Of a stretch of DNA of 32,037 bases, positions 9,434 through 17,702 are shown one piece after another; position 1 is the first letter of the stretch; every line of letters begins with the position of its first letter. The stretch comes from Acidobacteriota bacterium. Lineage in GTDB: Bacteria > Acidobacteriota > Terriglobia > Acidiferrales > UBA7541. The DNA lies in contig PMHK01000079.1 in NCBI GenBank assembly GCA_003156635.1, positions 1 through 32,037 of the forward strand, written 5' to 3'. The notes under the pieces were generated by a model that did not search any database, was not told the DNA's origin, and worked only from the letters and a program-made list of their open reading frames with translations. The position numbers and the translations under genes are program-made.

Positions 9434-9618
9434 GTTCTTTAGAGTTTAGATGCGCCGAGGGCGCCAAACGACCGCGGCACGCCAACTATCGACGAGCATA
9501 GCAGATTCCGGCGACGTGAGGTTCAACACTTTCCCGCAGGTCGCAGCGAAAAACACTGTAGGACAAGTCGAGTTGTCCCTTGCGCCAATCGAAGCGCGTC
9601 ATATACTTCCTCGGGCCA

Positions 9619-10644
9619 ATGAAAAACTTCCAATTTGCTTGTTTGGGGATTTTCGCAGTTATTCTCGCTTCCTCGACTTTTCCTGCTCCGTGCGGCGCAC
9701 AATCCACAAAATCCAGCGGCGAAGGTTACACCGCGTACTCGCTACCCGCGAAGCATCCCGTTCCGCTTGCTACGCCGACCTTCGTCGCGGTTCTGCTCGG
9801 CGGCCACGGCGACGTGGATGAAGCCACGCGCGATCTCTGCGCGCATAGTGGCGGTGGAGATCTGGTGGTCCTGCGCGCCACCGGCGACGACGACTACAAC
9901 AAAGAATTTCACGAGGTCTGCCCGGGCAACAGCGTGACCACGCTGGTGATCACTTCGCGCGACGGCGCGGGCCTAAAATTCGTCGCCGAAAAGATTCGCG
10001 CGGCGCACGCCATCTTCATTGCCGGCGGGGATCAATCCAACTACGTGAGGTTCTGGACCGGCACGCCGGTGCAGGAAGAAATCAATGCGGCCATGGCGCG
10101 CGGCGTGCCGATCGGCGGCATCAGCGCGGGTTTGGCCGTGCAGGGCCAATTCGTTTTCACTTCAATGATCGACACCATCACCACGCCCGAAGCGTTCGCC
10201 GATCCCTACGGCCCGTTGGTGACGCTCAGCCGCGACTTCCTGAACGAACCAGGAATGAGCGGGATCATCACCGACAGCCATTTTTCGCCGCGCGAACGCA
10301 TGGGCAGATCGATTACCTTCATGTCGCGCATTATTCAAGATGGCTGGGCCACTTCGATTCACGACATCGGCATCGACGAAACCACCGCGGTGGTGCTCGA
10401 TCCCAGCGGCCACGCCAAAGTATTGGGCAAAGGCGCGGCGTATTTCATGACGCTCGATCACCGGCCGGAACAGTGTGCGTACAAAAAACCGTTGACGGTC
10501 CGCGGCGTGAAAATCCTGAAAGTCCAGGCCGGGCCCAATGTGACGTTCGATTTTAATTCCTGGACTTCGCCGAGCGCGGAAGCAATGGAAGCGAATGTGG
10601 TCGACGGCAATATGAAGGTCACTCCAGACACGCCAGCGAAATAA
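9619..10644 (+). CDS. Exported cyanophycinase-like peptidase (S51 family)
   Basis: Signal peptide MKNFQFACLGIFAVILASSTFPAPCGA; FIAGGDQSNYVRFWTGTPVQEEINAAMARGVPIGGISAGLAVQG with the S51-type nucleophile motif (SAG). Confidence 0.85.
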   Translation: MKNFQFACLGIFAVILASSTFPAPCGAQSTKSSGEGYTAYSLPAKHPVPLATPTFVAVLLGGHGDVDEATRDLCAHSGGGDLVVLRATGDDDYNKEFHEVCPGNSVTTLVITSRDGAGLKFVAEKIRAAHAIFIAGGDQSNYVRFWTGTPVQEEINAAMARGVPIGGISAGLAVQGQFVFTSMIDTITTPEAFADPYGPLVTLSRDFLNEPGMSGIITDSHFSPRERMGRSITFMSRIIQDGWATSIHDIGIDETTAVVLDPSGHAKVLGKGAAYFMTLDHRPEQCAYKKPLTVRGVKILKVQAGPNVTFDFNSWTSPSAEAMEANVVDGNMKVTPDTPAK

Positions 10645-10665
10645 TCGGCGGCACCAGCCGCCGCT

Positions 10666-11271
10666 TCACCCGCGCAGAGCTTTGGTGCCGCTGACAAATA
10701 CGCTCCCGCGCTCGTAGAACCGCAGCGGCCGGTGCGCTTCCTTGGTGATACCGATACGCACGCTAACGCCAATTTTCCCCACGGGTTTCAGCGCCGAACC
10801 AATCCACAAAACGCTGTCGCCGAAAAGATCTACGCCATCGAGTTTTTCATCGATGGCGAAAGCTTCTGCCAGCCGCCCCGGACCGCGCGCCAAATCGCGC
10901 ACATTGGAAACACCACGCAGCAGTTTCATGCGTTCAATCCCCTGTAGCGGCTCGGCCGCGCGCAACAGCACGCCTTCGCCGGTGCCGTGCGGACCGCTCG
11001 AGATATTCAGCATGAAATGATTGCCGTAGATGAAATACACGTAGGCGTGGCCGCGATCGAGAAATAGCGAACGATTCCGTGGAGTCTCACCGCGAAAGGA
11101 ATGGGCCGCGGCGTCGCCCACTAGGTAGGCTTCGGTCTCGACAATCCTCCCGGCTAGCGTGACGCGGCCCAGCTTATGCACCAGTGTTTTTCCAATCAGA
11201 TACCTGGCCAGGGCGATCGTGGCTTTCGGAAGCTCTCGGCGCTTGAGACGGCGTGGCTGCTTCTTATTCAT
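10666..11271 (-). CDS. DNA-3-methyladenine glycosylase (AAG/MPG family)
   Basis: LARYLIGKTLVHKLGRVTLAGRIVETEAYLVGDAAAHSFRGETPRNRSLFLDRGHAYVYFIYGNHFMLNI...GVLLRAAEPLQGI is diagnostic. Start chosen at MNKKQPRR (11271). Confidence 0.95.
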   Translation of the reverse strand: MNKKQPRRLKRRELPKATIALARYLIGKTLVHKLGRVTLAGRIVETEAYLVGDAAAHSFRGETPRNRSLFLDRGHAYVYFIYGNHFMLNISSGPHGTGEGVLLRAAEPLQGIERMKLLRGVSNVRDLARGPGRLAEAFAIDEKLDGVDLFGDSVLWIGSALKPVGKIGVSVRIGITKEAHRPLRFYERGSVFVSGTKALRG

Positions 11272-11427
11272 AACAATGGTTTTACCACATATCGATGCCG
11301 GCAAGTCCAGCCCGCAGGAAATCAAGTCCCGCTGCCTTAGTACCCTCGTTCTATTGTTCGCCGCTTCTTTGGCTCCTAAATTGTAAGGAACGGAGAAGAC
11401 CCCTTCTCAAGGTTGGAGGATTTTAAA

Positions 11428-11775
11428 ATGGCTACGGCCGTTCACACGCCCGCTACTTCCGGCTCGCCACAAACGACGAGCGACCGCCACAACGCGCGTA
11501 AACGCGCCCGCCTGAAGGTTTCCCTGCCGGCGGAAGTTCGGCCGTTCGATTCGCGCTTTGCCGAAATTGTGGACGTAGCCGAAGTGGTCGACTTCACCCG
11601 CGACGGGCTGTATTTCGCCACCTGCATGCCGCATTACTTCGTGGGCATGCGCCTGCTGGTGACCTTCCCCTTCGGAAAGAAAGTTTCGACCCACAAAAAA
11701 TTTCTAGGTTCGATCGTGCGTCTGGAAAATCGCCCGGACGGCAGCGTGGGCATCGCCGTCAAATTCATGCTTTAG
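11428..11775 (+). CDS. PilZ domain protein
   Basis: RKRARLKVSLPAEVRPF...VVDFTRDGLYFAT...GSVGIAVKFML; GGAGG SD 8 nt before ATG 11428. Confidence 0.75.
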   Translation: MATAVHTPATSGSPQTTSDRHNARKRARLKVSLPAEVRPFDSRFAEIVDVAEVVDFTRDGLYFATCMPHYFVGMRLLVTFPFGKKVSTHKKFLGSIVRLENRPDGSVGIAVKFML

Positions 11776-11884
11776 AAAGATCCGCAGAGGGTTGGCGCGC
11801 CGCCACGCGCGTCATGCGCCGCCATTCCCCTCGCAATGAAATTCAGCTGCTGCCACCGCCCGGCAGTCCGGGCCAAGGAAAATC

Positions 11885-12457
11885 ATGCACTCGACCATCA
11901 CCAAAAAGCATGGACACATCAACAGCTACGGCCAGCCGAAGAAAGCGCAGGAGGCCGAGCGCCGCATCGCCGAGCGCCACATGTTTACGGCCGCCGCCGA
12001 AGTGATCGAGCTGCAATCCGGCGCGCGCTTTTCCACCCGCACCATGGACCTCGGCCCCGGCGGCTGCTTCGTCGACACCACCGTGCCGTTTCCAGTGGGC
12101 ACCAAAGTGCGGCTCGCGCTGCAGAAGGGCAAAACCAATTTCAAGACCAGCGGCAACGTGGTCTACTCGCAAGTCGGTCTGGGCATGGGCATCGCCTTCG
12201 ACGAGCAGGAACCAAGCCAGCGTATCGCGCTCGACGAATGGATCGCGGACGTTACCGGCAATCATCCATCCGTGCATGAAAGCTCTCACGAACATTCACA
12301 CCAGCCGTCGCACGCTAGTTCCCACGGCTTGAAAACCGACTCGCATCACCGCAGCCCGGAATGGGTGGCCATGGTCCGACTCGTGCAGTTGATGATCGGC
12401 AAAGGCATTCTCACCGAGGCCGAAGGCACCTCCATTCTCCACGACCCCGTCCTCTAG
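11885..12457 (+). CDS. PilZ domain protein with His-rich C-terminal extension
   Basis: ERRIAERHMFTAAAEVIELQSGARFSTRTMDLGPGGCFVDTTVPFPVGTKVRLAL...GMGIAFDE; AAGGAAAA upstream. Confidence 0.78.
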   Translation: MHSTITKKHGHINSYGQPKKAQEAERRIAERHMFTAAAEVIELQSGARFSTRTMDLGPGGCFVDTTVPFPVGTKVRLALQKGKTNFKTSGNVVYSQVGLGMGIAFDEQEPSQRIALDEWIADVTGNHPSVHESSHEHSHQPSHASSHGLKTDSHHRSPEWVAMVRLVQLMIGKGILTEAEGTSILHDPVL

Positions 12458-12727
12458 CATTTGGTTCCGCGCGGCTCACTCGGATCCCGTTGACTCCGAT
12501 TCCGGGCTGGCGGAATTGCCAAAAACCGTCAATTTTGCAATGGATTAGGGGCCCAAAAAGGTCCGCAAATTCGTGCAGGTATTTCCCAAAGCAGGAAAAA
12601 TTTGCAATGTGGATGTAACATCGAAGTACGGCAAGCCCTCCTAAACCCTGCATTATCAGCGCAATTACATGACTACCCGGTGGAGACCTTATTGCATCTA
12701 AATGAGTGTAGTCTCCTGGGGGTTACC

Positions 12728-13066
12728 ATGACTGAGCGACGAAAGGCGCGGAGGTATGAGGTTTATCTGCCCGTACAGGTCTGCATGGCGAAGAAGCGGC
12801 CAATAGAGTTCTACACCGGCCAGCTCCGTGATGTTTCCCGATCTGGGATTTATTTCCACTCCAATATTCCGCTGGAAGAAGGCGCCGGCCTGGAGTTGAC
12901 TTTTGCTCTCCCGGCTGAAAAAGAACGGAGCAGTTCGGTTCTGGTTCGGGCCAGCGCTCGTGCGCTGCGGTCTTCTCCGCTGCCCGGCGAAGTGAGCCCG
13001 CTATACGGCGTAGCTGCAGCCATCGATCGCATCGATTTCGTTCGCCCCGTTTCCAGCGCTGCGTAA
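12728..13066 (+). CDS. PilZ domain protein
   Basis: MTERRKARRYEVYLPVQVCMAKKRPIEFYTGQLRDVSRSGIYFHSNIPLEEGAGLELTFALP: RxxxR and DxSxxG motifs. ATG start at 12728 inside the longer ORF. Confidence 0.85.
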   Translation: MTERRKARRYEVYLPVQVCMAKKRPIEFYTGQLRDVSRSGIYFHSNIPLEEGAGLELTFALPAEKERSSSVLVRASARALRSSPLPGEVSPLYGVAAAIDRIDFVRPVSSAA

Positions 13067-13165
13067 AACACCCGCTTCCCTTACTTCTGCGGCGCGCGGA
13101 AATCGGAGCGCGCCGCGGGATTCTCCTTCGCTGTCCCTCCCTGTAAGTTTTAGAATATCTCCATT

Positions 13166-13498
13166 GTGAACGCCAGCGCTGACCTGCTAACTCGCTTGGA
13201 GCTCGAACGAAGGGTTCTGCGCAAGATGTGCGCCGCGACTCCAGCCTCGTTGCCTCTTTCCGAGGCGAAAACAATTCTGGGAAATTACGCTTGGCTCGAT
13301 GCGGATAGTCGCGTGGTGTTCGAAGCGCTCTGCGGCTTATCGAATAACTTGACGCCCGCGCAACTGCGCGAGCAGTTGCCGGCGCAGGCGACTCGCCTGG
13401 GATTTCCGGATGTGGCTTGGGAGAATTATTTCAAGCCGGCAAATGGCGACGCTGGTGACCTCGTGGACCTGCTCGAAAGACTACTCGCTGCGGAATAA
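13166..13498 (+). CDS. Hypothetical protein
   Basis: 110-aa ORF from GTG; MNASADLLTRLELERRVLRKMCAATPASLPLSEAKTILGNYAWLDADSRVVFEAL; no recognised family. Confidence 0.6.
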   Translation: MNASADLLTRLELERRVLRKMCAATPASLPLSEAKTILGNYAWLDADSRVVFEALCGLSNNLTPAQLREQLPAQATRLGFPDVAWENYFKPANGDAGDLVDLLERLLAAE

Positions 13499-13542
13499 TT
13501 AATTTTTGGACGCAGACTACAAATTAGCCGTTTCCTCCGAAA

Positions 13543-16197
13543 TTATTCGCCGCGAAGAGCCTCCACCGGATCGATCCGCGCCGCACGCCGGGCCGGCACA
13601 TAACTCGCCACCAGCGCGGTGGCCGCCAACACCACCGCCACAACCAGGAACGTCATCGGGTCGGTGGGCGTCACCTGGAACAGCAACGATTTGATCATGG
13701 CGGTCAGCGCGAGTGCCCCGAGAGCGCCGATAGCGATTCCGAGCATTGCCAGCGTCGTGCCTTGCCCCAGAATCATGCCCAGAATATTTTCGCGCTTCGC
13801 CCCCAGCGCCATGCGAATGCCGATTTCATGCACGCGCTGGCTCACCGCGAGTGCCATGATCCCGCCAATTCCCGCCGCTGCAATCAGCAGCGCCAACCCA
13901 GCGAACAGTCCCAGCAGCGTCGCCGTCAGCCGCGGCGATTCGAGCGATTTCAGCCGGGCCTGCCCGATGGTCATTTCCTGGGTAATGGCCGTCTGCGAAT
14001 CCACCCCGTGAATGACTTCACGCATGCGGCGCATGGCGCCCGCCGGGTCCATCGAGGTGCGCAGCAGGATCGTGCCGACATTCGAAGTCTGCGCGATCGG
14101 CGCGTACATCTCGTTTTCGGGCGCATGGTCGAGGCCGAATTCTCGCACGTCGCCCACCACGCCGACGATCGTCGACCAATGCTCGCCCTGGTCGAAGGTA
14201 ACCCGCTGCCCGACGGCATCCGAGTTGGGCCAGAGTGATTTCTTGAGGTGCTCGCTCACGATCAAAACCTGCTGCGCTTTGGCGTCGTCGGTATCGGCGA
14301 AAGTGCGCCCGGCCAGCAGCGGAATTCCCAGCGTCTTGAAATAATCCGGCGACGCGGAGGCGACGCTGGCGATGGGTGGAGCTTCGCCGGATTGCATCGG
14401 CCGGCCTTGCACCTGGAACGTATTCGAATTGGGGCCGCCGGTAATCATTTCCGCTTCCAGTGGATAGCCGGAGGAAATCGCGGCGGACAGCACGCCGGGT
14501 TCGGCCTGTACTGCGTCCAAAACTTTCTTGGCGACGTCGGCGAAAGGATCGTCGCCTTTATACTTCGCCCAGTTGAAATTGATTTTCATGGCCAGCACGC
14601 GCTGCGGCACGAAACCGGGATTCACTTCCTGCATTTTCATCAGGCTGCGAATCAGCAGGCCCGCGCCGATCAGCAGCATGAAGGAAAACGCGATCTGCGA
14701 AACGATCAGCGCGCTGCGCATGCGATTGCGTCGCAGTCCGGAGCCGGCGCCGGAGCTGCCTTCTTTCAATCCTGTCGACAAATTCGCGCGCGCGAATAGC
14801 GCGGAAATCGTGCCGAAAATCAAACTGGTGCCGATAGCTGCCGCCAGCGCAAAAAGCAGCACGCCGGCGTCGATGCGAATTTCGTGCGCGCGTGGAGTCA
14901 GGCGACTGGCGAATTGGGTCAGCAGGTGCAGGCTTTCGTAGGCGAAGACCAGGCCCAGCGCGCCACCGCCAAACGCCAGGATCGCGCTTTCGGTGAGCAA
15001 CTGGCGCAACAATCGGCTGCGACCCGCGCCCAACGCGGTGCGCACGGAGAGTTCGCGCTCGCGGCGCGCCATGCGCGAAAGCGTCAGGTTGGCCACGTTG
15101 GCGCAGGCGATCAGCAGCACGAACACGGCGGCGGCCAGCAGGATTAAAAGCGTCGGCCGCGCACTGTGGGTCAGTTCGAGTTGCAGCGGCGAGGCGTCGG
15201 CGGTAAATCCCAGATTCTCCGGATACGATTTCGGATATTCGGCCTGCAAGTGCCCGGCGATCGCGGCCATATCCGCGCGGGATTGCTCCATGGTGACCCC
15301 GGGTTTCAATCGCCCGAAAACTTCCATCATGCGCATGTCGCGGTCTTCGATGTGCATTTTCGACGAGCGGAACGGGCACGCCGAAGTCGGCATGTACATG
15401 TCGACTTTGTCGGGGTATTGCGGCACCGGCGGCAACACGCCAACCACGGTGTGCACCTTGTCATTCATCTCGAAGGTTTTGCCGACGATCTGCGGATCAC
15501 TGCCCAGCGAATTTTTCCAGTAGTCGTAGCTCAGCACCAGCACCGGCGGCGCGCCCGGCTGATCGTCGGCGGTGATGAAAGTGCGCCCCAGCATCGGCCG
15601 AATTCCGAACATATCGAAATAATTCGCGGAGACCACGCCGGAGCGGATGCGGTCCGGGTCGCCGTGGCCGAACAGCGTGAAGGCCATGCCGTGATATTCC
15701 GCCAGATCAGCGAGCGTGTGATTACGCTCGCGGTAGTCCATGATTTCCGGGACCGAAAACGGCACGTGATCGGCTCCGACTTTCAGGGCTTGTTCGCGGA
15801 TGAAGATCAATTGCTGCGATTGCGGATAGGGCAAGGGACGCAGCAAAACGGAATTGACCACGCTGAAGATGGCAGTGTTGGCGCCGATGCCTAACGCCAG
15901 CGTCAGAATCGCGGTGATGCTGAACCACGGACTCTTTTGCAGCATGCGGGTGGCGTAGGCGCAATCGTGTTTCAGGATTTCCCAATGCTCGCGCGGCGCG
16001 GTGCGGAAAATGCCGGTGAGCGCTTCCCACCACAATCTCGCGAAATCCACTATGCCGCCGCGCTTTTCCACGTCGCGCTTCTGCTCGTCGAAGACCCGCT
16101 CCATTTCGCCGCCGAAGTTGGCGCGAAAATCGAAGGGCAATATTTTCAGCAGCCCACGGAAAGCTCTTTGGGAAAGCGACTTTTTGGATTCCGGCAT
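13543..16197 (-). CDS. ABC transporter permease, acidobacterial duplicated orphan permease (ADOP) / MacB-FtsX type
   Basis: N-terminal extension, then LALGIGANTAIFSVVNSVLLRPLPYP, two FtsX-like permease halves and C-terminal VPARRAARIDPVEALRGE; preceded by padR. Confidence 0.92.
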   Translation of the reverse strand: MPESKKSLSQRAFRGLLKILPFDFRANFGGEMERVFDEQKRDVEKRGGIVDFARLWWEALTGIFRTAPREHWEILKHDCAYATRMLQKSPWFSITAILTLALGIGANTAIFSVVNSVLLRPLPYPQSQQLIFIREQALKVGADHVPFSVPEIMDYRERNHTLADLAEYHGMAFTLFGHGDPDRIRSGVVSANYFDMFGIRPMLGRTFITADDQPGAPPVLVLSYDYWKNSLGSDPQIVGKTFEMNDKVHTVVGVLPPVPQYPDKVDMYMPTSACPFRSSKMHIEDRDMRMMEVFGRLKPGVTMEQSRADMAAIAGHLQAEYPKSYPENLGFTADASPLQLELTHSARPTLLILLAAAVFVLLIACANVANLTLSRMARRERELSVRTALGAGRSRLLRQLLTESAILAFGGGALGLVFAYESLHLLTQFASRLTPRAHEIRIDAGVLLFALAAAIGTSLIFGTISALFARANLSTGLKEGSSGAGSGLRRNRMRSALIVSQIAFSFMLLIGAGLLIRSLMKMQEVNPGFVPQRVLAMKINFNWAKYKGDDPFADVAKKVLDAVQAEPGVLSAAISSGYPLEAEMITGGPNSNTFQVQGRPMQSGEAPPIASVASASPDYFKTLGIPLLAGRTFADTDDAKAQQVLIVSEHLKKSLWPNSDAVGQRVTFDQGEHWSTIVGVVGDVREFGLDHAPENEMYAPIAQTSNVGTILLRTSMDPAGAMRRMREVIHGVDSQTAITQEMTIGQARLKSLESPRLTATLLGLFAGLALLIAAAGIGGIMALAVSQRVHEIGIRMALGAKRENILGMILGQGTTLAMLGIAIGALGALALTAMIKSLLFQVTPTDPMTFLVVAVVLAATALVASYVPARRAARIDPVEALRGE

Positions 16198-16224
16198 TGC
16201 GTCTCCTCTCCGTGCGCGAATCTT

Positions 16225-16590
16225 CTACGCTAAGCGCGGCTTGCGAAACAGTTTCTTGGCGCGGGCCTGGCCCAACGCTTCGTCCATGCGGTTCGCTTCC
16301 GCGACCGCAACTTCGCGGCCGAATTCGGTGAGCCGGTAATAGCGGCGGCGCTCATCGTCGAAACGGGTTTCCGGCCGCTTCTGCGACTCGACAATCAGGC
16401 CGGAACTCTCCAGCCGCGCCAGATTCCCGTAGAGCGTCCCGGCGCTCAGGCGCACTTTGTCGTCGGTGCGCAGGGCGACTTCCTTCAGGATGGCGTAGCC
16501 GTGCTTCTCGCCGTCGGCCAGCGCGAGGAGGATCTGAAACATCGCGGGAGTCAGGGGCAGGTGCGATTGAACGTCGTTCGTCTTGGCCAT
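16225..16590 (-). CDS. PadR family transcriptional regulator
   Basis: LTPAMFQILLALADGEKHGYAILKEVALRTDDKVRLSAGTLYGNLARLESSGLIVESQ...RRRYYRLTEFGREVA is PadR wHTH. Confidence 0.93.
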   Translation of the reverse strand: MAKTNDVQSHLPLTPAMFQILLALADGEKHGYAILKEVALRTDDKVRLSAGTLYGNLARLESSGLIVESQKRPETRFDDERRRYYRLTEFGREVAVAEANRMDEALGQARAKKLFRKPRLA

Positions 16591-16637
16591 AGTCGTTTGC
16601 GCCTCTATCCCGATTCTACTGTAACGGCCGCGGGAAT

Positions 16638-16660
16638 ACTATATCGTTGTACGTTATAGT
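16638..16660. promoter_or_regulatory. Palindromic operator candidate upstream of padR
   Basis: ACTATAtCGTtgtACGtTATAGT: symmetric half-sites ACTATA-n-CGT / ACG-n-TATAGT, 48-70 bp upstream of the padR start. Confidence 0.7.
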
Positions 16661-16796
16661 GAAAGCAGGAGAGGGGCCGAAGGTTCTTCGCGTTTGACCC
16701 CGGTTTTATTGAGGTTTGCGAAGGTGAGCTCGTTTTGCGGCCAGCGGAGTGGCCGCTTTTGGGACAACGCGCTTCGGTTCCGGAGAAGAAACGTGT

Positions 16797-17702
16797 CTAG
16801 TGGGCTGGCGTTTTGCCTTCGAAAACGCGCGAGTGAAATTCGAGCGAAGCCGGCAGGTGCTCAGCAAAATAGTCGAGGTCGTGGCCGCCAGGATACAGAT
16901 GAAATTCGTGTGCGATCCCGCGAGAGGTAAGTAGTTCGTCGAAATGTTTGGCTCCGCGATAGAAGCCGAATTCATCGTCGGTGCCGCAGTCGAAATAAAT
17001 CGGCAGGTTCGCAGGCTTGGGACCATTGCGCACGATGGTGAAGGGACTTTCTTTTTCCCAGTAGGCCGGGTCGAACGGGTCGCCGAAGGAACCACCTACG
17101 ACCATGGCAATCTCGTCGGATTGCTCCTCGGTCGCTTTGAACTTCGGCAACTGATCGATCAACGCCGCGCTGTGCGCGCTTACCGAACCGAACAGCTCCG
17201 GGTATTTCAGCCCGAAGCGCAGCGCCCCATAACCACCCATCGAAACGCCGGTAATTCCCCGCTCCTGGCGGACAGCGTGAATCCGGTAATGGCTTTCGAT
17301 GAACGGAATAAATTCCTTGATGAAGAAAGCCTCGTAGCGCACTTTTCCGTTGCGCGAATTGATGTAAAACGAGCGGCCGGCGTTGGGCGCGACCAACAGG
17401 AATTCGCCGATTTTATCCTCCGCGCGAAGATCTTCCACTTCGTTGGTTACACCGGTGTTCACCAGGATCTGTTCGTTCCCGCCCAAGCCATGCAGAAAAT
17501 ATAGAACCGGATACTGCTTGGTTTTGTCTTCGTCGTACCCGCGCGGCAGGATCACGCAGTACGCCACGGGATGGCCAAGTATTTTGCTCGGAACGGTTCG
17601 GCATTCGCCGCGCCCGGGCTGTGCGGCGCGCAGAGACGGCGCGCCCACCGTGCAGGTTACGGCTGAAAGCAGAAAGAGCAGGAGGCCGAAGCTTTTATTC
17701 AT
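16797..17702 (-). CDS. Exported esterase (esterase D-like alpha/beta hydrolase)
   Basis: Signal peptide; YPVLYFLHGLGGNEQ, GITGVSMGGYGALRFGLKYPELFGSVSAHSAAL nucleophile elbow (GVSMGG), FDCGTDDEFGFY and GGHDLDYF. Confidence 0.88.
   Translation of the reverse strand: MNKSFGLLLFLLSAVTCTVGAPSLRAAQPGRGECRTVPSKILGHPVAYCVILPRGYDEDKTKQYPVLYFLHGLGGNEQILVNTGVTNEVEDLRAEDKIGEFLLVAPNAGRSFYINSRNGKVRYEAFFIKEFIPFIESHYRIHAVRQERGITGVSMGGYGALRFGLKYPELFGSVSAHSAALIDQLPKFKATEEQSDEIAMVVGGSFGDPFDPAYWEKESPFTIVRNGPKPANLPIYFDCGTDDEFGFYRGAKHFDELLTSRGIAHEFHLYPGGHDLDYFAEHLPASLEFHSRVFEGKTPAH

Noticed and set aside
12505-12522. Sigma-54-like TGGC...TTGC
   Set aside because: Spacing between TGGC and TTGC is 4 nt rather than the required 7.
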